DNA of 15,698 bases. Origin: JAUVYV01 sp964585535. Lineage in GTDB: Bacteria; Planctomycetota; Phycisphaerae; Sedimentisphaerales; Anaerobacaceae. The translations under genes were made by a program, and so were the position numbers. Shown here in pieces: positions 1 through 5,649 of the stretch (the first letter of the stretch is position 1; each line of letters starts with the position of its first letter). Under the pieces are notes generated by a model. That model saw nothing but the letters and a program-made list of their open reading frames with translations. It searched no databases and was not told the DNA's origin. Location of the stretch: NCBI GenBank assembly GCA_964585535.1, contig CAZPDW010000039.1, forward strand, positions 1 through 15,698, written 5' to 3'.

Positions 1-188
1 ACCAATTCCGCTAACGGACCGAGCGCGTTAATGGCAAAGCCAAAGGCGGCAACACCCGGCAAGACCAGCCCTGTGGCAGACCGGAGCTTATCAGGATCGG
101 CGGTCAGCTCCGAAGCGGTATTGATATAGCGAAATGCGTTGCAAACGCTTTCGACGTTACCCACGTTGTAGTCAATTACACAAATCAT
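1..188 (-). CDS. hisH: HisH-type glutamine amidotransferase, N-terminal part (cut by window edge)
   Basis: Reading the minus strand from the ATG at 188-186 gives an uninterrupted frame to position 1, about 62 residues. It opens MICVIDYNVGNVESVCNAF and carries GLVLPGVAAFG near residues 41-51. This matches the start of HisH, the glutaminase subunit of imidazole glycerol phosphate synthase (histidine biosynthesis, cytoplasm). HisH hydrolyses glutamine and passes ammonia to HisF. The IDY-VGN segment and the LPGV-AFG oxyanion-strand loop are the family's N-terminal landmarks. The nucleophile Cys and the His/Glu of the triad lie beyond the window. HisH paralogues also occur in surface-sugar clusters (amidation of nonulosonate or UDP-sugar precursors), and 62 residues cannot separate the two. 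There is no Shine-Dalgarno before the ATG, and a promoter sits almost on top of the start. Confidence 0.85.
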   Translation of the reverse strand, partial: MICVIDYNVGNVESVCNAFRYINTASELTADPDKLRSATGLVLPGVAAFGFAINALGPLAEL

Positions 189-197
189 AAGCCGATA

Positions 198-226
198 ATT
201 AAACAAAAATATCGTCATCGCGTCAA
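198..226 (-). promoter_or_regulatory. Sigma70-like promoter for the hisH-type gene
   Basis: On the minus strand, TTGACG (226-221) is followed by a 17-bp spacer and TTTAAT (203-198). The expected transcription start, about 7 bases beyond the -10 box, falls near 190-192. The ATG is at 188, so the 5' leader would be only a few bases, consistent with no visible Shine-Dalgarno. Spacing and both hexamers fit the bacterial consensus well. Activity is inferred. Confidence 0.5.
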
Positions 227-285
227 TTCAGAACATACAATAATAGCCCGAATAAGCACTTATAAAAGCATTCTACCCCGGATTT

Positions 286-432
286 CCCCATCGTGGTATT
301 GCGGCTTTACATCGTGGCGTTGTGAGGTTACAATAGGCAATTGTAAGTGCCATAAGGCATCTTGGCGAGTTACATCGTGATGTTGTTGGCTTACATCAGG
401 CAATTGTAAGGTTACATCGTGGCATTGTAAAC
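286..432. repeat. Tandem array of seven 21-bp units with internal dyad symmetry
   Basis: Units begin at 286, 307, 328, 349, 370, 391 and 412, in exact 21-bp register. The consensus is close to TTACATCGTGGCATTGTAAG plus one base. The unit at 349 is the most degenerate, and a weak eighth unit may start at 433. The unit at 328 is a perfect inverted repeat, TTACAAT-AGGCA-ATTGTAA (328-346), and other units keep the TTACA...TGTAA ends. A 21-bp period is about two helical turns, so any bound protein would sit on one face of the DNA. The array lies between the hisH-type promoter and the degenerate cassette region. No ORF through it looks real. Protein-binding array, hairpin array or simple decayed repeat all remain possible. 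Confidence 0.75.
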
Positions 433-488
433 GGGCAAAAAGGCGGGTAAGTCGTTTATTTTAAGGCAGTTAGGCGGAAAAATCGTAA

Positions 489-611
489 AAAAGGCAATTC
501 GAGAAAGATTTTGGAATCGAAAGGCTTGGTTGCGTAGCCAGGCGTTTAATAGGGAGAAATAGGTATGGTGCCCGATTTCAGATTTACCGAGATGAGACAC
601 ATGCCGCCTAA
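489..611 (+). pseudogene. C-terminal remnant of an unidentified ORF ending in the attC-like site
   Basis: This frame is open for 40 codons from just after a TAA at 486-488 to a TAA at 609-611. It has no start codon of its own and the peptide ends RYGARFQIYRDETHAA. That tail has ordinary protein-like composition, but I do not recognise a family. The stop lies inside the GCCTAAC of the first attC-like site, where many integron-cassette ORFs end. It may be a tail left by deletion or a chance open frame. A nearby minus-strand frame (669-412) runs through the 21-bp repeats and looks spurious. Confidence 0.25.
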
Positions 612-638
612 CCAAGTCGCTGAGTTTGGGCGTTAGGG
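606..638 (+). repeat. attC-like recombination site 1 (short)
   Basis: GCCTAAC (606-612) and GTTAGGG (632-638) are imperfect inverted copies that resemble the R'' (RYYYAAC) and R' (GTTRRRY) boxes of integron attC sites. An AAGTCGCT segment follows the first box. Against the model: only 19 bp separate the boxes, much shorter than ordinary attC sites, and the last base of R' is G rather than a pyrimidine. The case rests on similarity to the site at 1006-1042 and on both sites carrying an ORF stop in the TAAC. Confidence 0.3.
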
Positions 639-649
639 CGCACGATACC

Positions 650-1012
650 ATGAAGAAAGTTCTAATCATATTTGGAATTGCTGCCGTTGTTGGCTGTTCG
701 TTGTTGATTTAAGTTGTGTTCAAGGCTGGCGGCGTAGTTCTCAAGGCGCAAGGCCAGTCGCTTTATTCGGGAGCAGGAGCTTGGTCGAGGATACAGGAAT
801 TTGCCCGAGCACAAGGGAAGGCCAACTACATTGCTGAAGCCGACAGTAAATTGAAGTTTTTGGAGGACGGCATCAAGCAATGGCGTGAGAGTGCGCAAGC
901 AGTAGGTTTGGACATTACCAGTTTTGAGAAGATGCGCGCCACAGCCTACGAAACGACAGATCGAAATATAAAAAATGGTCAGAATCCATTGGCATATCTT
1001 GATGCGCTATAA
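650..1012 (+). pseudogene. Small membrane-anchored protein interrupted by one in-frame stop
   Basis: From the ATG at 650 the frame reads MKKVLIIFGIAAVVGCSLLI, then TAA at 710-712, then continues in the same frame VVFKAGGVVLKAQGQ... to a stop at 1010-1012. Without the TAA it would be about 120 residues: a Lys-Lys start, one hydrophobic segment (about residues 4-25), then a hydrophilic, mostly helical domain rich in Lys, Glu, Ala and Gln. The hydrophobic stretch spans the stop codon, so the 5' part looks like the genuine N-terminus. The alternative is a 98-residue protein from the GTG at 716, but no Shine-Dalgarno precedes it and it would lose the anchor. The simplest reading is a single nonsense mutation or a sequencing or assembly error. 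Family not recognised. The ORF is bracketed by the two attC-like sites. Confidence 0.5.
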
Positions 1013-1042
1013 CCAGAGCGCTTCAGCGAACCGCCGTTATGC
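1006..1042 (+). repeat. attC-like recombination site 2 (short)
   Basis: GCTATAAC (1006-1013) contains the TAA stop of the preceding ORF. GTTATGC (1036-1042) lies 22 bp beyond it. Both this site and the one at 606-638 share the pattern TAACC, then AG-CGCT a few bases on, then CGTTA near the end. Together they would delimit a unit of about 404 bp (crossover points near 632/633 and 1036/1037), a plausible cassette length. The R' box departs from GTTRRRY at one base and the site is short for attC. No integrase gene is in the window. Confidence 0.3.
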
Positions 1043-1095
1043 TGGGAAAATCTGAGGACACCATACTGGGGAAAAAGGAATGTAACTTTTTTTGG

Positions 1096-1128
1096 TTCGA
1101 CAGGCTCACCATCCTGAGCGAAGTCGAA
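1096..1128. repeat. Imperfect hairpin, dispersed intergenic repeat type
   Basis: TTCGACAGGCTCA (1096-1108), a six-base loop, then TGAGCGAAGTCGAA (1115-1128) form an imperfect stem. The wording (CGACAGGCTCA, CCTGAGCGAAGTCGAAGG) is, from memory, a common dispersed intergenic palindrome in many environmental bacterial genomes. A T-run (1087-1093) precedes rather than follows it, so on the plus strand it is not a standard terminator. Confidence 0.55.
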
Positions 1129-1412
1129 GGATTGAAAGGATTTTTAAAATAGCAAGATTTCCAAGAACAGAACCAGAAGTTGTTGCACTCGCGTAGGCAA
1201 TGGTTGTTTTATAAGCAGCGTGGAACAGCAGAGCAATGGAGCAAGGGGGGTGAATACGCGCTGAACTGGACTTGATTTTTCTGCCTTGATTTCGTTGATA
1301 ATCAGGTTCGGCTTCAATTATTTGCATTGGCCTGTAATCCTGGTAATTTCCCGAGACGTTTGGCCCTGCCGGAGAGGGTCATGGGCTGGTTGGGTAATTG
1401 CATAAAAGCTGC
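1129..1412. other. Intergenic stretch with no supported gene
   Basis: No convincing gene or RNA is visible here. A 73-codon minus-strand frame (1327-1106) runs into the hairpin repeat, has no clear ribosome-binding site and no family resemblance I can name, so it is not called. The stretch separates the cassette-like region from the glmS promoter and may hold decayed mobile sequence. Confidence 0.4.
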
Positions 1413-1440
1413 TTTATTTCGGCGGCGTTTTTAGTATAAT
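1413..1440 (+). promoter_or_regulatory. Probable glmS promoter
   Basis: A perfect TATAAT (1435-1440) preceded by TTTATT (1413-1418) at 16-bp spacing. The -35 match is weak. Transcription would start near 1447, giving a leader of about 50 bases that ends in AGAGGA (1486-1491), seven bases before the glmS ATG. The leader is too short to hold a glmS ribozyme, and none is seen. Confidence 0.5.
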
Positions 1441-1498
1441 GACGGGCTGTAATATTGCCGAATCAATATGGATTGCTGTTCGTTTAGAGGATTTTTAG

Positions 1499-3367
1499 AT
1501 GTGCGGCATAGTTGCTTACCTGGGCAAGAAGAGTGCTCAGCCGATTCTTGTAGAGGGGCTGAAACGACTTGAGTACCGCGGCTACGATTCGGCGGGGGTT
1601 GCGCTGCTCGAGAGCGGGGCGATAAGAATCAAAAAAACAGCCGGCAGAATCGCTGCCCTGGAGGCAATCCTTGACGAGCCGAAGGGCGAGGATACACTCG
1701 GGCTCGGCCACACCCGATGGGCCACGCACGGTAAGCCCAACCGGGTGAATGCCCATCCCCATATCGACTATACGGGCAAAATTTCCCTTGTGCACAACGG
1801 TATCATCGAAAACTACGCAACGCTGAAAACCTGGCTTCAGGGCGAGGGTGTCGAGTTTGTCAGCGATACCGACACCGAGGTCATTGTAAATCTCATCGGC
1901 TACTTCTATGCCAAAGGCGACGGCGGCGAAGAGAACAAACAAGGCGACGGGCAGAGCAAATTTGAATGGGCCGTCCAGCGGGCGCTGCGTGAGCTGCACG
2001 GCACATACGGCTTAGGGATTCTCTGCGCGGACTGCGGCGATACGCTCATCGGCGCCAAAAAGGGCAGCCCTCTCATTCTCGGCGTCGGTGAGGGCGAGTA
2101 TGTTCTCGCCTCGGACGCAGCGGCAATCGTCGAGCACACGACTCAAGCAGTATATCTGGCCGACAATGAGATGGTTACGCTTGACTCGAAAGGGTTTCGG
2201 ACGAAGACAATCGACAACGTTCCGGTAACCAAACGGCTGAGCGAAATAGAATTTTCACTTGAGCAGATTGAATTAGGCCGATTCGAGCATCACATGCTCA
2301 AGGAGATATTCGAGCAGCCCAGGGCGCTGGAAACGTGTATGGGCGGTCGAATCGACATATCCAGCGGCAGAATCAAGCTCGGCGGCATTGCGGCATTTTC
2401 CCGCCAGCTCACGCGCGCCAGACGCATCATCCTGACGGCCTGCGGGACGGCCTGGCACGCGGCCCTGGTGGGCGAGTTTCTCTTCGAGCAGCTTGCACGA
2501 ATACCAACCGAGACCGAGTACGCCAGCGAGTTCAGGTATCGCAATCCAATCATCGAGGACGGCACGACGGTGATATGTATAAGTCAATCCGGCGAGACCG
2601 CCGACACCCTTGCCGCCGTGGAACAGGCCAAGGAACGCGGTGCAACGGTTCTGGGCATTGTCAATGCCGTCGGCTCATCCATCGCCCGGGCGACAGATGC
2701 AGGCGTTTATCTGCACGCAGGCCCTGAAATCGGCGTTGCCAGCACGAAGGCGTTCACTGCACAGGTGGCGGTTCTGGCTATGCTGGCAATCGAATTAGGC
2801 AGAAGAAGACACATCAGCAGCGACCAGGCCGCCGGGTACATAGAAGAGCTTTCAAAAATACCGGACAAGATAGGCAGGATACTTGAGCAGTCCGGGCACA
2901 TCAAGGAAATCGCCGCGGCAAACATACAAAACAACAACTGGCTGTTTCTCGGGCGCGGTTTCAACTATCCGGTCGCCCTCGAAGGGGCGTTGAAGCTCAA
3001 GGAGATTAGCTACATTCACGCCGAGGGTTTACCGGCCGCTGAAATGAAGCATGGCCCGATAGCGCTGATTGTTGACGGTATGCCGGCGGTCTTCATCGCA
3101 ACAGCCGGCCCACAGTACGACAAAATAATGGGCAATATCGCCGAGGTGCGTGCTCGCGGCGGCAAAACAATCATCGTCGCCACCGAAGGCGACGATAACA
3201 TCAAGCAGCACGCCGACCACCTGATTACCATCCCCGAAGCACCGGAGCTGCTCCAGCCGATGCTTACCGTGGTGCCATTGCAGCTTTTGGCTTATCACGC
3301 CGCTGTGCTTCGGGGCCACGACGTTGACAAACCGCGCAACCTTGCAAAGAGCGTTACGGTCGAGTAA
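1499..3367 (+). CDS. glmS: Glutamine-fructose-6-phosphate aminotransferase (isomerizing)
   Basis: GlmS converts fructose-6-phosphate and glutamine to glucosamine-6-phosphate and glutamate, the entry step to UDP-GlcNAc for cell wall and LPS, in the cytoplasm. At 622 aa it is slightly longer than E. coli GlmS (609). The N-terminal glutaminase domain (about 1-240) has the nucleophile Cys2 (MCGIVAYLG), RGYDSAG (27-33), HTRWATHG (71-78), HNG (99-101) and SDTDTE (122-127). Two SIS domains follow: ACGTAW (314-319) with SQSGET (362-367), and the second with LEGALKLKEISYIHAE (494-509), KHGP (517-520) and the C-terminal LAKSVTVE. Catalytic residues map to E. coli E488, H504 and K603 with a constant +14 offset (E502, H518, K617). 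The offset comes mainly from a Gly/Glu/Asp/Lys-rich insertion at about 140-154. The start is supported by AGAGGA at 1486-1491, and Met removal exposes Cys. A pseudopilin gene starts 5 bp downstream. Confidence 0.98.
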   Translation: MCGIVAYLGKKSAQPILVEGLKRLEYRGYDSAGVALLESGAIRIKKTAGRIAALEAILDEPKGEDTLGLGHTRWATHGKPNRVNAHPHIDYTGKISLVHNGIIENYATLKTWLQGEGVEFVSDTDTEVIVNLIGYFYAKGDGGEENKQGDGQSKFEWAVQRALRELHGTYGLGILCADCGDTLIGAKKGSPLILGVGEGEYVLASDAAAIVEHTTQAVYLADNEMVTLDSKGFRTKTIDNVPVTKRLSEIEFSLEQIELGRFEHHMLKEIFEQPRALETCMGGRIDISSGRIKLGGIAAFSRQLTRARRIILTACGTAWHAALVGEFLFEQLARIPTETEYASEFRYRNPIIEDGTTVICISQSGETADTLAAVEQAKERGATVLGIVNAVGSSIARATDAGVYLHAGPEIGVASTKAFTAQVAVLAMLAIELGRRRHISSDQAAGYIEELSKIPDKIGRILEQSGHIKEIAAANIQNNNWLFLGRGFNYPVALEGALKLKEISYIHAEGLPAAEMKHGPIALIVDGMPAVFIATAGPQYDKIMGNIAEVRARGGKTIIVATEGDDNIKQHADHLITIPEAPELLQPMLTVVPLQLLAYHAAVLRGHDVDKPRNLAKSVTVE

Positions 3368-3372
3368 CGACA

Positions 3373-4140
3373 ATGCCGGTGACAGTTACGATGGGACGAT
3401 TCGACTCCAGTGTTTTACGGAAAGAGGCACGGTTGATGCCGGTTTTGCAGGGCTTTACGCTCGTCGAGCTGTTAGTGGTGCTCGCAACCGTCTCAGTAGT
3501 TCTTGCAATACTTATGCCGGTGCTCGGCAGGGCTCGGTCGGCCGCAAAGAGAGCGGCGTGCGGCAGCAATCTCAGGCAAATCGACCTTGCGATTCGGCTG
3601 TACGCAGAGACAAACGACCAGAGGTATCCGTGCGCCGACGACCCGGTCTCGACGTCGCCGTACTGCTGGCTGTGGATGGGCCGCGGCTGGCGAAGCTTTG
3701 TCGAGCCGTACTTGGGCGGTCATATCGATGCCAACAATCCGTCGGTTCTGTTGTGCCCGGCCGACCGGAGCGACCCGCAGAAGTGGCAGTCCACGAGCTA
3801 TTCGTACTCGATGGCGTTCTACCACAGTCCCCGGCAAATCGACGACATCAACGATTTTCGCCGGACGTACAGCAGCCCGAAGCCCGGCATCTGCCAGAAA
3901 CCCGTCAACGTTGCAAAGCCGAGCCAGAAGATAATTGCAGGCGAGTGGCTCAGCAACCACTATGTAATCAAAGAAGGTGCCGACCCCGGCTGGTGGGGCT
4001 GGGCGGGTCGGCGAAACTACCTTTTTGCCGACGGGCACGTGTGTTTTTTGAAGGCGGAGGATATTCTTCCCGCAAACGACGGCAACCCGAACCCCAACCT
4101 GACTGCCGGCGGTATCACCGGCATCGATTGGCAGCCCTGA
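3373..4140 (+). CDS. Type IV pilin-like pseudopilin (prepilin-type N-terminus, H-X9-DG-like C-terminus)
   Basis: The protein (255 aa) has a class III prepilin signal: cleavage after Gly27, mature start FTLVELLVV with Glu5 (Glu32), and a hydrophobic helix to about residue 50. Next comes the AACGSNLRQIDLAIRLYAETND segment in pieces typical of planctomycete pseudopilins, then LLCPAD (126-131) and the C-terminal NYLFADGHV (215-223). It is expected to be processed by a prepilin peptidase and assembled in a type II secretion/pseudopilus-like system. The His normally ten residues before Asp-Gly is Trp here (W210), so the H-X9-DG signature is incomplete. Start is uncertain: ATG 3373 has no Shine-Dalgarno, whereas ATG 3436 is preceded by AGAGG (3423-3427, 8-base spacing) and would leave the short leader MPVLQG. 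It starts 5 bp after glmS and is probably co-transcribed. The family is clear, the secreted cargo is not. Confidence 0.85.
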   Translation: MPVTVTMGRFDSSVLRKEARLMPVLQGFTLVELLVVLATVSVVLAILMPVLGRARSAAKRAACGSNLRQIDLAIRLYAETNDQRYPCADDPVSTSPYCWLWMGRGWRSFVEPYLGGHIDANNPSVLLCPADRSDPQKWQSTSYSYSMAFYHSPRQIDDINDFRRTYSSPKPGICQKPVNVAKPSQKIIAGEWLSNHYVIKEGADPGWWGWAGRRNYLFADGHVCFLKAEDILPANDGNPNPNLTAGGITGIDWQP

Positions 4141-4246
4141 GCGTGAATCGCCTGCCGGGTTTCAGTCACAGTCCCGACGTAAAATGGCCGATATTAGCAT
4201 CTGAGAAAAACCTTGAAATATGTCAACCTGCTAAAAACAGCGGAAA

Positions 4247-4768
4247 ATGACAGTAAAAAAGCAAATAACGTTCGCAGTGCTTTTACTGACATTCGCTGCA
4301 CTCTTTCTGCCCGGCTGCAGGGACAAAGACAAAAAGGAGGCAAGCGCCGAGGCCAACAAGGCAAGGGCCGAGCTGGTAAAACTCAAAGCCGAGATGCTGA
4401 ATCTCAAGGCACAAAAGGCCCTTTTGAATGAAAAGCTCCGGACGGCAACACTCGCCCGGGACCAGCTTGTCAGGCAGCTCAACGAGCTTATGCAGCAGCA
4501 TGACGAGCTTGCCGACGAAGCCGAAAACTCACAGCAGTCAAACGAACAACTGATAGTTCTGCTGGAAGAGCAGGTCAAAAAAGCAACTGTTCTGCAAAAA
4601 CAAAACGAGCAGTTGAAAGCGGTGGTCGAGCAGCTCCGGACAACAATCAAGCAGCAGCAGGCAAAGATAGCCGAGCAGCTTGCGACCATCAAGTCGCTTC
4701 AGGAGCGTTCGGCGCCGGAGCCGGTCGTTGAGCCGCCGGAGCCGAACGAAAGTGGCGGGCAGTTCTAA
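4247..4768 (+). CDS. Coiled-coil lipoprotein, function unknown
   Basis: A 173-aa predicted lipoprotein. It has a basic N-terminus (MTVKKQ), a hydrophobic core (residues 7-20) and lipobox LPGC with Cys24 as the lipidation site. From about 27 to 155 the sequence is nearly all charged/Gln/Leu heptads (repeated QLNEL, EEQVKK, KQQQAKI patterns), predicting one long coiled coil. It ends in a Pro/Glu-rich tail (EPVVEPPEPNES). No catalytic motif is visible. Such proteins are often anchored to the inner leaflet of the outer membrane or the outer leaflet of the inner membrane as spacers or tethers. That role is inference from architecture alone. It lies 106 bp after the pseudopilin without a strong ribosome-binding site and converges on batE with 65 bp between the stops. 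No clear hairpin-plus-T-run terminator is seen there. Confidence 0.75.
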   Translation: MTVKKQITFAVLLLTFAALFLPGCRDKDKKEASAEANKARAELVKLKAEMLNLKAQKALLNEKLRTATLARDQLVRQLNELMQQHDELADEAENSQQSNEQLIVLLEEQVKKATVLQKQNEQLKAVVEQLRTTIKQQQAKIAEQLATIKSLQERSAPEPVVEPPEPNESGGQF

Positions 4769-4833
4769 GAAGGCAAAACTCATCCGGTGCGTACAACCGT
4801 CCTGTCAAGACAGCACAAAGGATTACGCCGGGG

Positions 4834-5649
4834 TCATATCAGTTCGGCGGCGTTGGCCGTTATCCAGCCGTCGGTGCCGTCGCTGAGCCGGATGTGCAGC
4901 CAGCCCGGCCGCTGTTCGAGCATGTCGAACTCGGTGCCGGCGTGCAGCGGTTCTTTGAAGCTCGGCTCATAGTTTTGACCGTCGCCCTGGCGGGCAATGA
5001 CCTGTCGTGCAACAATCACGCCGCAAACATTGTGCGCCTGCTGTTCGGCTTCGACGACAACCGATGCAAGCATAGATAGAAAAACGACGCCTGCAATCAC
5101 ACTTATCACAGCGCACGGCGCATTTCGTCCGAGCCAGACTATGACCGTCAAAGCGATACACAGAACGGCAAAGCAGATGCAGCCGACAAGGAACCTGGTC
5201 TTCAGGGGAAAATCATAGTGCCAGAAAAACATTGTCTGCATAACGCGTTTTTCCGTTTTTACGGCAACTCTGTCAATCCTTTTGCTCCTCGCGAACGCCA
5301 GGTTTTTGTGGATATTGGCGTCGGCTTTGTCAAGTTTTTCGGCCCTCCGATAATTCAGTATTGTCCTGCCGATGTCGTTTTTAAGTAAGTATGCGTTGGC
5401 GAGGTTGTAGTAAAGTTTTGGGTTACTCAGGCGTCCGTCGGCGATAATCTTTTCATAATTCAGTATCGCCTTTTCGTAAAGTTCATCGGCCTGAGCTGCA
5501 TTTTTTGTCGAGTTCGCCTTCCGGAATGTCTCGCCGGCCTGCTGAAAAAGCGACTGTATCCGGCCCTTCGGCAGTTCGGCCTGTGCCGTACCGACGGGGA
5601 CGGCCAGTAACACTGCAAACAGGATGAACAAATGCCTTGCCGTACTCAT
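4834..5649 (-). CDS. batE: BatE-like TPR/SH3 membrane protein
   Basis: A 271-aa protein. It has a signal peptide (1-24, cleavage after TAQA), TPR-like helices (about 33-125, including YEKAILNYEKIIADGRLSNPK in pieces and LYYNLANAYLLKNDIGRTILNYRRAEKL), and two TM helices (about 153-173 and 178-198). The C-terminal bacterial SH3-like domain is at about 209-271, with GWLHIRLSDGTDGWI being the typical SH3b ending. This is the BatE layout: periplasmic TPRs tethered to the membrane plus a domain that may bind peptidoglycan or protein ligands. Its ATG overlaps the batD stop (ATGA, 5646-5649), so translation is coupled. It is the last gene of the leftward operon. Its precise partner is unknown, and proximity to BatD and the VWA proteins suggests one complex. 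Confidence 0.85.
   Translation of the reverse strand: MSTARHLFILFAVLLAVPVGTAQAELPKGRIQSLFQQAGETFRKANSTKNAAQADELYEKAILNYEKIIADGRLSNPKLYYNLANAYLLKNDIGRTILNYRRAEKLDKADANIHKNLAFARSKRIDRVAVKTEKRVMQTMFFWHYDFPLKTRFLVGCICFAVLCIALTVIVWLGRNAPCAVISVIAGVVFLSMLASVVVEAEQQAHNVCGVIVARQVIARQGDGQNYEPSFKEPLHAGTEFDMLEQRPGWLHIRLSDGTDGWITANAAELI

Noticed and set aside
286..432. CRISPR array
   Set aside because: Units are contiguous at 21 bp with no unique spacers, and no cas genes are present.
412..669. Minus-strand 85-codon frame across the 21-bp repeats
   Set aside because: It is composed largely of repeat sequence, has skewed composition, and overlaps the start of the more protein-like plus-strand ORF.
1050..1068. 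AATCTGAGGACACCATACT resembling sequence often seen near REP-associated transposase genes
   Set aside because: The resemblance is only from memory; there is no transposase ORF or paired end nearby, so no element can be supported.
1106..1327. Minus-strand 73-codon frame upstream of glmS
   Set aside because: It has no ribosome-binding site, runs into the dispersed hairpin repeat at its 3' end and resembles no family I know.
1447..1498. glmS ribozyme or riboswitch in the glmS leader
   Set aside because: The leader is about 50 bases and lacks the conserved core; the known ribozyme is far longer and mainly in Firmicutes.
3324..4250. 308-codon plus-strand frame overlapping glmS and the pseudopilin
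   Set aside because: It is out of frame with the clear pseudopilin signature, with Arg/Ser/Pro-rich translation typical of a shadow frame.
4802..4813. Terminator between the convergent lipoprotein and batE genes (CTGTC-AA-GACAG)
   Set aside because: The stem is five base pairs with a two-base loop and no T-run on either strand; too weak to call.
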